Shown one piece after another: positions 22,416 to 33,622 of a DNA stretch of 64,000 nt. A model generated the notes under the pieces. The model worked only from the letters and a program-made list of their open reading frames with translations, had not been told where the DNA came from and ran no database searches. Numbering within the stretch: the first letter of the stretch is position 1; every line of letters begins with the position of its first letter. Location of the stretch: positions 159,421,290 to 159,485,289 of the forward strand of contig NC_134834.1 in NCBI RefSeq assembly GCF_004210375.1. Reading direction: 5' to 3'. A program made the translations under genes and the position numbers. This DNA comes from Tachypleus tridentatus (lineage: Eukaryota; Arthropoda; Merostomata; Xiphosura; Limulidae).

Positions 22416-23450
22416 TTGATGATTGTGGGAGATTGTCAAGTTAAATGATACACTGTAATATAGTTGTGGGAAATTCCTTATGAAAATTTAGGGTAGTAAT
22501 GAAAAAAAGTCTTTCTAATCAACTCTGATTATGTAATGATTGATATATAACGGTCTAAAACAACATTGGAGTTGATGGGTTCTGCAAGAACATAATTTAC
22601 AGACATGTGAAAACTTAAGGTCGGTTTTGTATGCATCATTACAATACTGTGTTTTAGTGTTTTTCTTTTTCTAGATACTCCATAATGAAATATATGGCAA
22701 AAAGGTATTATGAAACCAATATTGTGTGTAAGTATTGAATTCTGCCAGTTATAGCTGGTGTTTTATTCATTTATACAGCAGTGTTACTAAGTACAATTTT
22801 ATGTTCAGGAATTATCTTGTACATATTAGTTGTTACTCCTAAATGTAGAATGTGAACTAACTTCAAGTTGGAATCATTTTAACATCTGTCTCCATTACAG
22901 TTTCTAAGTCTACTTTGTGTACATTCTTTCTGTCAGGAGAAAATGAGTCTAATACAGACAAATTAATTTTTTATGCTGTGATATGTTTGTATCATACGTG
23001 CCATTGATTTCTGTTTTCATTTGATGTTGCTCTGTAGTTAGAAGCAATATTATATCCTGTTAAAAATGAATCAAAACTTTGTGAATCAATGTCGTACTAT
23101 TTTGGCTTGATATTTAACATTATTGCTTTGAGTAATATTCATCTTTTTCCATACTTTTCTTATTTTTGTGTTCTTCCTCAGTAAGTAAGTGGTGAAACCT
23201 GAACCTCCCAAAGTTTCTAAACTTTACATCTTAATCCTTGATTTTTTTTTAAATTAAAGTTTGTATAATTGTCTTGTTTTGGCACATTTCCTCAATATTA
23301 AAGCTTGAAGAAGATTTAGACCTTCCAAATCTGGTGTTTCTGGATGAAAGAACTTGAGTGATTCTTGTAACTTGTTAACCTGAAACATTTTAGGTTTGAT
23401 TGTAACAGAACAATGAATAAAAAAAATAAACATTTTATCTAGTATTCCCT
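22416..23450 (+). promoter_or_regulatory. MYCBP2: MYCBP2 3' UTR with polyadenylation signals
   Basis: AT-rich sequence without coding potential after the stop. Two AATAAA hexamers at 23416-23421 and 23425-23430 are followed by a GT-rich stretch (about 23446-23475), a plausible cleavage region about 1 kb after the stop. Transcript ends are inferred, not seen. Confidence 0.5.
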
Positions 23451-23764
23451 GTTGTCATGAGTTTTAAAGGTTTTGTTAATTTTACAAAACCTGTATTCTC
23501 TTCAGAGTACGGCATTATTAAAATGTTTATAAAGAAAGTTAAAACAACAGTATAACTGTTTCCTGTAAACTTGCAGTAAAGAATCTCTTTTTTTTTTTTA
23601 AAAGGTCTCAATTTGTTATAACAGGGGTCAACTTTGTCTTAAAATTGTTTTTTTACTTTTTATCATAAAGTGATAAATCAGATAATCCTCAGTACTCTAA
23701 CAAACTTAAGTCCAATCATATAACTAAAAATCAAAAACCTGGTCCTTTATCTGATGCTACTCAA

Positions 23765-23865
23765 ATGGTTAGTTTGAAGGGCTGATAATGCTTAAAATTG
23801 GATTTTGATACTTGTGGTGAGTATAGCCTATAGCTTTGTGCTTGATAACAAACACAAAATCTGAC
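23765..23865 (+). mobile_element. SINE family B fragment
   Basis: Contains gattttgatacttgtggtga and a tail atagctttgtgcttgataac; the 5' part of the head is worn. First insertion after the MYCBP2 3' end. Confidence 0.6.
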
Positions 23866-24214
23866 AGATTTTTCCACATCTGGAAGGTTATGTAAAATTA
23901 TGCAGAAAACTACTAAAAATCAGTAGCATTTATCCCTTTATTTTAATGGAAACAAGATGGAATGTGTATCTATGACAGAAGGGTAACAAAAGGGTACAAA
24001 GTTTTGAACTTAGTTCTATATGTTACAAAAACTCTATAAAGTTAATGATTAAGAAGATAAAATTGTTTTAATATTATATAGATAAGTAATATTACTTGTG
24101 ACTGTTTTCAACTGCAATAGATACAGATATAATTGACAAAATATTCATTTTTTATGTGGTTTTCTAACTTTGTTTCTGAGGGTGTTTCACCTAATATTGT
24201 TACACAAACTGAAT

Positions 24215-25434
24215 CATTCCTGTGACCCCTCTGTGTGGATTCCTGTACGTAGTGAGAGGGACTTCCCAGTAATGATTCTGTTCTTTCACTTTACCTCCTC
24301 TGGGATCTAAACATCTGTTCATGTTTGCCACGTATGATCTGTGAAGGGGAGGAGAGGATCCTGGTGGTTGAGGGATCTAACCCTAACACATCACTTTGGC
24401 CTTGAATTCCTGTCAGCTGGTCCACTTGGACTAGGGTCAACCAAGTATCAGTGTTGGATGTTTGCAACAGATGTTGTGAACACTATATCTGATGCTGGTG
24501 TTTGGGTATAGCACTCGCAAACCCTGGCATTGTCGTAGTGTCCTTGTTTGGCATTGTAGTGCATCTGCTCATACAGCCCCATGGTGAATGGGGTAAGTGG
24601 GCACCAAAATATTCTTTCCTTATTGTCCATTGTTGGGATAGCTGTAAGTTTACAGATTTACAATGCTAAAATCAGGGGCTTGATTCATCGTGGCAGACAC
24701 AGCAGAAAGCCTGATGTGGCTTTGATGTAAGAAAACATGCACTCTTTTCTTATTATAGATCCCCTAACTAAAAATAAAAATAGACCATAAGTAAACAACC
24801 ATGTTTTGAAAAATCTGAGCAGCAACCTTCACCTGTAACACCTGTACCTAATTTTTTTTATATTACATTCTATTTCAGACAAACCTTTTCAGCAAATGTC
24901 TCCCTTTTTTTATTCAGAAGGGACTTGCTGGCTCTCCAAAGTTAGTCCAAAAGCTTTGCTCTGGTGAATTATTGGTGGAAACATCCATATCTAAACACAC
25001 TGAACTCCTCTTACATTCAAAGGCAATTGGGTTAATATATGTATTGAGGTTATGCCTTATGCAACTTTGAATTCATCATGAGGAGTTATTGTTGAGAAGA
25101 ATTTGAAGAACGTCCCTGTGTCAGAGATTCTCGCTGGATTCTCCACTCAAGGAGTTTCTGCAGTGAAGTGCATCTCCACTCGCAAAGATGGAATTATGAT
25201 GCTGGCCAATGTCCTCATTTTAACATTTACATCACTGTGTCTACCTGTCACCATCAAGGAAGGTTATCTTAATTGCAAGGTATGGCCATACATTCTAAAT
25301 CCTCTCAGATGTTTCCAGTGTCAGCTGTTCAATTGCTCAAAGACGACATATCGTGGTTCCTTGACCTGTGCTTGTTGCAGTGCCAAAGACTGTGATGCCT
25401 ATGAGTGTGAAATAGGCCCTCATTGCAATGGCTC
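24215..25434 (+). mobile_element. Jockey-like LINE relic: 5' region and ORF1 (gag)
   Basis: 24885-25434 reads, with stops and frame breaks, as the ORF1 protein of Jockey-group non-LTR elements: a frame giving FLFIQKGLAGSPKLVQKL, then 25103-25434 giving NVPVSEILAGFSTQGVSAVK and a zinc-knuckle region (PLRCFQCQ, CSKTTYRGSLTCACC, CDAYEC). 24215-24640 is GC-richer and looks like its 5' UTR. A family-C SINE interrupts it at 24648-24752. The element stops abruptly at a SINE; no reverse transcriptase part is present here. Confidence 0.7.
24648..24752 (+). mobile_element. SINE family C
   Basis: Carries acagatttacaatgctaaaa, tcaggggcttgattcatcgt and a tail with gatgtggctttgatgtaaga. Inserted in the LINE 5' region. 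Confidence 0.65.
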
Positions 25435-25441
25435 TCAATAG
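25103..25441 (+). pseudogene. LINE ORF1 (gag-like) fragment, zinc knuckles
   Basis: Longest surviving frame of the LINE ORF1, about 111 residues. Several knuckle residues differ from the usual CxxCxxxxHxxxxC pattern (His replaced by Asn in QLFNCSKT; CSAKDCDAYEC in the next). ORF1 proteins of this group bind RNA and package the element. The last codons and stop already belong to the adjoining SINE, so this is not a host gene. Confidence 0.7.
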
Positions 25442-25573
25442 TGGGATTGACCGTAACATTAAAATGCCCCCACGGCTGAAAGGGCGAGCATGTTTGGCGC
25501 AACGGGGATGTAAACCCGCGACCCTCAGATTACGAGTTGCACGCCTTAACTCACCTGGCCATGCCGGGCCTGA
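25433..25573 (-). mobile_element. SINE family A, tRNA-like head end
   Basis: Head half only: from atagtgggattgaccg to ggccatgccgggcc. Read on the minus strand it starts GGCCCGGCATGGCCAGGTGA with a CTCGTAATC loop (threonine-like anticodon CGT) and a B box. It joins the LINE relic without the usual tail, so a deletion or recombination made this junction. Confidence 0.85.
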
Positions 25574-26902
25574 CATGTTTTGTTCCAAGGTTTACCCTTA
25601 ACGTTGGACAGTGTCATCGGCGATGGCGATACTGTCTACCTTGCAAATGTTTTTAGATTTTTAAACACCAATGACCTTTCTAACACTATTTAAGTTTTTA
25701 ATTAATAACTTTAATCTTTTTTATGATTCCTTTTTGAAGTAGAACTAATTCGATATGAAATTAGAAAATGGTCGGAATGTCAAATAACTTGAAACCAGGA
25801 CTGGAAAGGACAACTTCGGGTAACTAACGCTGATGTTTGAACTTGCCCGTTAGTCATCCTGGAGAGTTATAATAATTAAAATAAAATTACAGAATGTCCT
25901 TTAAATCTAGTATTACTGTAATTTCTCTCTTATTGCTGTACACCAGATATAGAAATTGGATTTCCTGCTGTGTAAGTTTTAATTCAAAAATTCAAATTTG
26001 TCTTGTTTTACCTTGATTCCTTTTTATGAATTTTAATACTTTTATTTTACTTTTAAATTTTTACCAGATGTTTGGCACAGATAGCCTAGTTGTTTTGAGC
26101 CATAAAACGTTAAACTGACCTACCCACGCATCCTAAAATTCTACAATGTAGAACTCCCATTTAAGATATAAAAAGCAAAATGTATTTTTATCGTAGAAAT
26201 AAACCACACTATATATTTTTTTTACAAAATTTGCACCCTTTAATGCAATAATTGGTGATGTTAAAAAGAACCAAAAACAATTATGTTAATAGTTCTTAAT
26301 CTCCTGTCTTCTTCGTTTATCTTGAAAAAGGGTGACATGTAGAAATCAAGTGAGCTCAGACAAGTCAAAGTACCTGAAGTTATTCCTTCCACCCTAGTTT
26401 AACGAACATAATCTAAATACGTTAGTAACTTAAACCAAAACTAACCTTGAGTAATTAACGCCCTATAAGTTCTCCACAACGCAATGAAAGACAAATTTTG
26501 ATTTAATTTTATAATGTTTTTGTATTAAGTTCATTGTTGTTTAATAGTGCTGAATTTTAATCACCTATGGACAATTACCTTATTTCATAGCATTAGATAT
26601 ATTTAAGTAAATTACAATTTAAAAAAACAACAATTACATCAGTATAGTAATGCCTTGATATCTTGGTATATATGACCAAAAGTCGTTTGGGGGGCTGCAA
26701 TACTAAATTCAAGAGCAGTTTTTCTGTCTTCTGGTTGTTTTATCATATACTAAATGTTGTTTTGTTTATATTTTTCGAGCAACAACTTTACTACATTTGG
26801 TTACAAACAACGAAAGGTAATAAAGATGTGGGCGTTATGGGCACCAACATCTGTTACTTTTCTTTTCTAAACATGTGAAACGGACGAAGTTGAGGTTAAA
26901 CT
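25574..26902. other. Sequence without recognised features
   Basis: AT-rich, unique-looking. The open frame at 26663-26878 has no recognisable similarity. Its end (26845-26888) has a pyrimidine tract, a ctaaac branch-like site and an AG, used in the split-exon hypothesis given in the findings. Confidence 0.4.
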
Positions 26903-27122
26903 GGGTAGAGCAGTGGTTCCCAAACTGTGCACTGGAGCGCCGCGGGATATTTTAAACTTTCGAGGGAAGCACAGCGATATCGACATCTGTCGGACAATTT
27001 TAACATTAGATCGCGTTACATTCCTCTCGATGGAATTCTTGAATATTTGAGATATGTTTTTGTTTACTTGTACTTTCGGTTACATCAGTAACTTCTCGAA
27101 CTTTCTCGTTTCTTAAATTTTG

Positions 27123-27160
27123 TATATAAATACCTGTCGACTCTTCGGGCCCATCAGTAA
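27123..27160 (+). promoter_or_regulatory. hAT transposase promoter: TATA box and initiator
   Basis: TATATAAA at 27123-27130 and an arthropod-type initiator catcagta with TCAGT at 27154-27158, 33 bp from the TATA start to the A. The transposase ATG (27255, A at -3, G at +4) follows about 100 bp later. Confidence 0.55.
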
Positions 27161-27254
27161 TCGAAATAACTGAAGGATGTTGTGATCAAGTGTCTGCAAA
27201 GTCTAGCGAAGTTCAGTGAATTAGTTTGTTGATTTTTAGCTCTTGTGCATAAAA

Positions 27255-29300
27255 ATGGAAAGATTTTTGAACATTAGTAAGAAATGTGGGAGTGAAGAAA
27301 AGGATGGTGAACCACAGACCAGTGACAAAGTCGTGAAGAAACGTAAGTATCGGAAATATGACAGTAGTTATCTAGATTTTGGCTTCACTTCGGTGCATGT
27401 TAATCATGAAAAGCGTTGTAGGTATTATGCCTGAAAGTGTTAGCATCAGGGTGCATGCTTCCAAGTAAACTAAAATGCCACTTAGAGATCAGTCATCCTA
27501 ACATGACTTGTAAATCCCGTGATTATTTTACCAGAAAGTTAAAAGAATTGAAAGAACAAAAAGGTACATTTTTGAAACAAGTATCAATACCAACCAATGC
27601 TTTGCTGGCATTCTATAAGGTGGTATATAGAGTCGTGGAATATAAAAAACCTCACACCATTGCAGAAGAACTGATTTTACCAGCTGCGGCTGATATAGTA
27701 AACATTGTGGTTAGTAAATCTGCGGAAAGACTGCCTTCAAAGGTGCCTTTTTTTCAGCAATACTATCAATCATAAAATCCAACACATGGCCAGACACCTC
27801 AACGATCAGCTGATTGAAAAAATGAAAGGGAAGGAATTCGGGTTACAGCTGGTAGAGGTGATGAATAGTAACAAGGATGCTCATTTAATTTGATACACAT
27901 GGTTCATAGATGGTGACAAAATTGTGGATTACCTTCTCTTTTGTAAAAGTATCACTGCAGGTGCAAAGGCTCAAGACTTGTTTGAGATCCTTGACAGTTT
28001 TATATGTGAAAACAACTTAGACTGGACTAAGTGCATTGGCGACTGTACCGATGGGGGTCACTCTACGTCCAACTGTTATGGAGGATTGCAGGCACTCATA
28101 CAAAGCAAAGTTCTTAATGCACTGTGGACCCAATGCATAATCCACATGGAAGCTCTTGCGTCAAAGTACCCGAGTTCTCCACTGAATCTAATCCTGGAAA
28201 GTTTGTTGAAAGTGGTGAACTTCATAAAAACTCGGCCAAAGAAGGCGAGGTTTTAAAAGACCTGAGTGAGGATATAAGATCTGAGCACACATCTTTGTTG
28301 TACTACTGTAGCTCGCGATGGCTCTCCCGTCGAAATGTACTGCCCTGTGTGTTCGAATTACAACAGGAACTCTACTCTTATCTAGAAGAAGAACACGAAT
28401 GTGCTAAAAACCTTTTTGGATACTGATTTTTTGTCAAACTTAGCACACCTGTGTGATCTCTTTGAAAAAAAAAATGAAGGTAGGGAAGCAACACGCACAT
28501 TCCGAAACTCGCAGAGAAGGTTTCAGCCTTCAGAAAAAAGTTACTACTATGAAGAAGAAAAATGAACGAAAATAGTAGCAAAGACTGTTTCCCTTTATTG
28601 AAGCAAATTGTTACATCCAATGAAGTTGGTTTGACTTACGAAATAAAATCTATTTTTGAGGAGCACCTAACACATCTCAGTAACCGGTTTGAAAATTACT
28701 GTGCAGAAGATATGGAGAAGTTTGCATGGATCCAAGACCCATTCAACGCTAAGGCCCCATCTAAATATACCTCTGTAGAAGATTGGTTTGTTTGATTTGT
28801 TTTGAACTTCGCGCAAAGTTACACGAGGACTATTAGCCGTCCCTAATTTAGCAGTGTAAGCATTTAGGGCAGGCAGCATCACCACCCACCGCCAACTCTT
28901 GGGCTACTCTTTACCATCAAATAGTAGGATTGACCGTCACATTATAACGCCTCTCATTGCTGAAAGGGCGAGCATGTTTGGTGTGACGGGGATCTCTGTA
29001 GAAGAAGAAAATCTTATTGAGCTGTGACAAGACTTTAAAACAAAATTTGACAGCATGGAACTAACTGAGTTTTGGATATCAGTAAAAGATGAATATACGT
29101 TGCTAGTTGCTAAAGCTTAGCGAATCCAAATTCCATTTGCAACTTCATATCTCTGCGAAGCTGTGTTTTCGGCAGTTGTAATAAAAAGCAAGTACCGCGC
29201 AAAAATCAATGTAGAACTGGAAATGAGTTGGCGGGGTCCAATCTGATTCCAAGGTTTGAGAAGCTGTGCAGTACCCAACAGGCGCACACATCCCACTAGT
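27255..29300 (+). pseudogene. hAT transposase (ZBED5/FAM200-like) with stops, frameshifts and SINE insert
   Basis: Pieces in order: 27255-27434, N-terminus and BED finger (start MERFLNISKK; one Cys of the first pair is lost, stop at 27432); 27437-27775, rest of the finger (CHLEISH) and helical linker (TIAEELILPAAADIV); 27924-28426, catalytic RNase-H-like part with the GDCTDGGHS segment and, in another frame, CSSRWLSRRNVL; 28562-28795; after the SINE, 28994-29280 with the dimerisation region (ELTEFWISVKDEYTLL, IPFATSYLCEAVFSA). At least two stops and three frameshifts. An inactive transposase; relatives of this family have been domesticated in vertebrates, but this copy cannot be expressed whole. 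Confidence 0.85.
28797..28993 (-). mobile_element. SINE family A nested in hAT
   Basis: Tail to core of family A (ttgatttgttttgaacttcg to gtgtgacgggga). The flanks repeat ctctgtagaaga (at 28769-28780 and 28993-29004 approximately), a 12-bp target duplication. The tRNA head proper is missing, so the copy ends early. Confidence 0.8.
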
Positions 29301-29530
29301 CGTTGTTATTTAAAAATGAAATAAAAATATTGTTTTACTTTCAATTTACCTGTATCATTCTTTCAAACGGCTACTAAGTTGTTACCTATTAAAAATTAAG
29401 TTATTTGGGCCTGACTATTTAATAAACGGAACTGTTAGGTTTTTCGTTTTGCCTAGGGGCACCGTCAAAAAATTGCTGAGACACTTAGGGCGCCGTGAAC
29501 CGAGAAAGTTTGGGATACGCTGGGGTAGAT

Positions 29531-29722
29531 GGCGTATCCCAATGCAGTTTGGGTCTTATTTCTACCAGAACCCCAATATACCAGAGGGTAAAATACATGA
29601 TGACTTATATTATGACTTGTACCCTGATTTTGATTGTTTTGATTCTTTGGAATTAATCACACAGCTACATAATCGACTATCTGTGCTGTTCAACACTGAC
29701 GTCGAAATTCGGCTTCTAACGG
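29531..29722 (+). other. Exon-like open frame with consensus donor, unrecognised
   Basis: Directly after the hAT target site a frame runs for about 64 codons (…RIPMQFGSYFYQNPNIPEGK… then an acidic, aromatic stretch DDLYYDLYPDFDCFDSLELI) and reaches a perfect donor, gtaagt, at about 29725. The composition is far less AT-biased than the surroundings. I do not recognise the protein. It could be a real or dead host exon, or part of an unknown element. No upstream or downstream partner exon was found. Confidence 0.35.
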
Positions 29723-29730
29723 TGTAAGTC

Positions 29731-30319
29731 TGCAGTAAGTGTAACTGTGCCATTAGGGTAGGAGTCCCCTGGTGTTGGATGTTTATTTTGTGGCTGCATT
29801 TTTGTTGTTTCTTTGAGATGATTATTTCTTCACTCCATAAAATATAATTTACGTGCGTAAATAATATAACATAAAACGAATATGTTTATCTAACCTTAAA
29901 AGTTGTGTTAAGGAACTGGATGAACCGGTTTCAATTAAATTTGGTGCAAGAACCCAGGTGGACCCGAAAGACTGAGTTTAAATTTGTATAAAATCTGATA
30001 AATTGTTCGAGCGCGAGAGTCAGTTTAGTTTTCTCGTTTTAATGCCGCAGTTTAAAGCTCAACTGAGGATTTATATTTAGTGCGTTGCGCGGCTAAAACA
30101 ATCTCCTGCAGAACGCAGTGTGTTACTAACAGAAGTGGTACTGTCTCAAGATACATTATAACAGAAGTGACAGTTTAGCTAATTTCCACCTTGTATAGCT
30201 AGGACTGTGGTAATTCAAACTATCATATATATTTTGAGGAAGTGCTATACTGGACGGTTACTTCATATAACATATTTCAAGACAATTCTTTACGAAATAG
30301 ATGAGATATAAAATCTTCA
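29731..30319. other. Sequence without recognised features
   Basis: No element or exon recognised between the exon-like frame and the next SINE. Confidence 0.4.
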
Positions 30320-30329
30320 GTTGTTATTG

Positions 30330-30601
30330 TTTGTTTGGGAATTTCGCACAAAGCTACTCGAGGGCTATCTGTGCTAGCCGTCCCTAATTTAGCAGTGTAA
30401 GACTAGAGGGAAGGCAGCTAGTCATCACCACCCACCGCCAACTCTTGGGCTACTCTTTACCAACGAATAGTGGGATTGACCGTCACATTATATACACCCC
30501 CACGGCTGGGAGGGCGAGCATGTTCAGCGCGACGCGGGCGCGAACCCGCGACCCTCGGATTACGAGTAGCACGCCTTACGCGCTAGGCCATGCCGGGCCT
30601 G
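30330..30601 (-). mobile_element. SINE family A, full length
   Basis: Complete copy, tail at left (tttgtttgggaatttcgcac) and tRNA-like head at right (ggccatgccgggcc). Flanked by a 10-bp target duplication gttgttattg (30320-30329 and 30602-30611). One of the best-preserved copies. Confidence 0.92.
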
Positions 30602-30838
30602 GTTGTTATTGAGTGTCTTCCTTTTTCTTTTTTTTCACCAAAAATACGAGAACTGTATTTAATAGAAAACATGTTTAACTTTTATGGATTTTTTTTTTTT
30701 GTAAGTTTGGTACTCTGATAGATCTTTTCAATTTACAAGTTGGAGTCTCATTTGGTGCAAATATAAGTCATGTCCAAAGTTATTCAACAAAAACCGTCAA
30801 ATTTGTCGAACATGTGTACCATCATGCAAAAAGTCACA

Positions 30839-31088
30839 GCCCGGTATGGCAAGGTGGTTAAGGCATTCGACCGGTCACACCAAACATGCTCGCCCTTTCA
30901 GCCATAGGGGCGTTATGATGTGACGGTCAATCCCATTGTTCGTTGGTAAAAGAGTAGCCCAAGAGTTGGCGGTGGGTGGTGATGACCAGCTGCCTTCCCT
31001 CTAGCCTTACACTACTAAATTAGGGACGGCTAGCAAAGATAGCCCTCGTGTAGCTTTGCGCGAAATTCAAAACAAACCAAACCAAATA
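30839..31088 (+). mobile_element. SINE family A, opposite orientation
   Basis: Head cccggtatggcaaggtggtt at left; the anticodon arm and T arm are partly deleted (cgaccggtcacaccaaac). Core and tail (gtagctttgcgcgaaattca) are intact. It forms an inverted pair with the SINE 237 bp upstream. Confidence 0.9.
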
Positions 31089-31537
31089 ATCACCATGAGT
31101 TAAAAGACTATCATATTTACTGCAGTTTCAACTAAAAATAAAAGTGGATCGATTTTAGTTTTTCATTCAGATTAAAGACGGCTGATTTAGAGTAGCAAAA
31201 CATGTACAAATGTACAGTGAAAAGTTGTACAAATACATAAGTTTTAATGAGGTCAAGAGAACTAAATTAGCAGTTTCTAGCTAAAGTTTTCCCAAGAAAA
31301 ATAGGTGGATGGGTATTATTCATTGCCTACTTTTCATAACAAATTTATTAAATAGTATGAAATTATCCTAGCTAAAGAATGTTAAGCGTCATGTGCTTAA
31401 AATAAGAAATAAACATTAATATTTATATATTCGATACGGTTGTACTGATTGCATGGGGAAAGAGTGACAAGAAACTGTTCATCTGAATTTCATGACGTTA
31501 CTATAAAGGAAGCTATTTGTACTGTTTTAGAGAAGTT

Positions 31538-31790
31538 TGGTTTATTTTGAATTTCACGCAAAGCTACAGGAGGGCTATCTGCGCTAACCGTGCCTAATTT
31601 TGCAGTGTAAGACTAGAGGGAACAGCTCGTCATTACCACCCACCGCCAACTATTGGGCCACTCGTTTATCAACGAATAGCACAATTGACCGCCACATTAT
31701 AACGCTCCCATAGCTGAAAGGGCGTGCATGTTTTGTGGGACGGGGATTAGATCCCACGATCCTTATATTGCGATCATCGCGCCCTGTTAC
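31538..31790 (-). mobile_element. SINE family A, diverged head
   Basis: Tail gaatttcacgcaaagctaca, core ccaccgccaact, head region worn (ggggattagatcccacgatc). Confidence 0.85.
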
Positions 31791-31799
31791 ACTGTTAAA

Positions 31800-32437
31800 T
31801 GGTCAAATATTTAACGTCAATTAAACGTACAGGTGCAAAACATGTTATACAAATTTTTCGTACAAAGTGTGTTCAATCCTCTGTAGATGCCCAGTACTCT
31901 TACAATATTAATTCCATATATATATTTGGTGATGATGATAGTATTTCCTATAAACAGATGAAATTAGGGAAAAACTATAGACAAAAAAATCTTTCCGAGT
32001 TCAGTAAAAGTTAAACAACCCTAACACTAAATAATTAATAAAATTAGTCCATATGGAAGGGACAGCCGCAAATTTACAGACACAATTGTAACGTGCTGAG
32101 GTCGATTTCCCCAAGTAGACACAGCAAATATTCTAATATTGGTTTGCTAAATAATTTATAAATTATGATATAATATAGCCACGTTATACAATTATTTTAC
32201 ACTTGTTTTTCAATAGCAAATGTACTTTTTATGTTAAAACTAAAAATATCAGAATCGTAGTTATCCAGAAAAACATTCTTTTTGGAAAAATGGGATTTTG
32301 TTAATTCAGAAAACCACCATTCTGGGAATTTTTCTTTACAAATAATATCGTTCAATCAAACAAGATAGCGTTAGTTAGCTTTGAGAAATACTGATGTTTA
32401 TTAGAAATTTGTTAGGACATAATATACCATACATAAG
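31800..32437. other. Sequence without recognised features
   Basis: The open frame 31799-32014 has no recognisable similarity; nothing else seen. Confidence 0.4.
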
Positions 32438-32755
32438 TTTTGATTAGTTTGAATTTCGCACAAAGTTACACGAGTGTTATCTATGCTAGCCTTTCCTAAT
32501 TGAGTAATGTAAGACTAGAGGGAAGGTAGCTAGTCATCACCACCCACCGCCAATTCTTGGACTACTCTTTCACCAATAATTGTGGGATTGATCGTCACAT
32601 TATAACGTCTCCACAGCTGAAGCATGTTTAGTGTGACGGGGATGTGAACCGGCGACCCTTGGATTACGAGTCGAATGCCTTAACCACCTGGCCATGCTGG
32701 GACACAGATAGCCCTCGAGTAACTTTGTGCGAAATTCAAAGACAACAACAAATCG
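32438..32755 (-). mobile_element. SINE family A plus opposed tail fragment
   Basis: Minus-strand copy 32438-32702, then directly a plus-strand tail fragment 32703-32745 (gatagccctcgagtaactttgtgcgaaattc). The head-to-tail-fragment junction suggests insertion of one copy into, or recombination with, another. Confidence 0.85.
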
Positions 32756-32945
32756 TTAGCCGTTCCTTATGTTCAAGTGATACACTACTACCAACTCTTG
32801 TATTATGTTATTTCTTATCCAGGATTATTACTGTTATTATGTTTAAAACTTAGTGTATAAGGGTAAGAAATATCCTGTTATCAAGCCCAGAAGAAAAAAA
32901 AAAAAGGAACATACTAGTAACCACTACTGTGTGTTCGGTTAATGT

Positions 32946-33070
32946 TTCCCCACAGGTGGCTTGGTGGTAACCATGAGAGTTTATAGCACGAATATCTCGG
33001 TTCGATACACCCGATGGGCACACCACAAATGGTTTATTGTGTATCTTTGAGCTGATAAAAAAAATGAAAC
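32946..33070 (+). mobile_element. SINE family B, strongly diverged
   Basis: Weak copy: cacaggtggcttggtggtaa, a B-box-like cggttcgatac, and ttattgtgtatctttgagct in place of the usual tail, then A-rich. Confidence 0.5.
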
Positions 33071-33582
33071 AAATTTGGCGTGGAAGTAATGTGGTTACCC
33101 TGACAAGTAATCAAAAAATTTCTAATACAGTTTATTACAGCTTTAAAATATTTATTTTTCATAACAGTTACTACATTGTATTTTATTTTTACATTTTTAT
33201 GTAGCAAACAGACGTATTCATGCTTAACAAGCAGCATTTACTTTTGAAACTATGAAAAATCTATTAAGGTTGTATGTATGTATTGATAACTACTGGCGTG
33301 TTCCAAATAATAGTGCAGGGTGAAAAAAATTTAGACTCAAATTTAATGAATGTACAGGTCGAAATCATAGGATTAAATTGAAATTTGTGTTGTTATTTAA
33401 AAATGACCGAAAAACAAATTGTGAAGACTTATATAATCATCTTGCACGATGGAAAATTTCTCCGAGTTAATCGGATGAGAACGATTATTTGGAATACGAA
33501 AGCAGTGCTCTCTAGTGACAAATAATAAAATAGCATTATATAACAAAATTTTTCATAAAATTTCCTATTAATTTTTTTTTTA

Positions 33583-33622
33583 TAACCGTGTAGCTATGTG
33601 CGAGATTCAAAACAAACAGTCC
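33583..33622 (+). repeat. SINE tail fragment
   Basis: Only the shared 3' tail is present (gtgtagctatgtgcgagattcaaaacaaac, given in part). 5'-truncated copy. Confidence 0.5.

Larger units (their letters stand above)
26911..29522 (+). mobile_element. hAT DNA transposon (decayed, near full length)
   Basis: 5' end cagtggttcccaaact (26911-26926), typical of hAT/Charlie elements; 3' end agtttgggatacgctg (29507-29522), 13 of 16 matching in inverted orientation. An 8-bp target duplication flanks it: gggtagag (26903-26910) and gggtagat (29523-29530). Inside are a promoter-like region, a BED-finger transposase with breaks, and a SINE. 2612 bp including the SINE. Confidence 0.88.
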
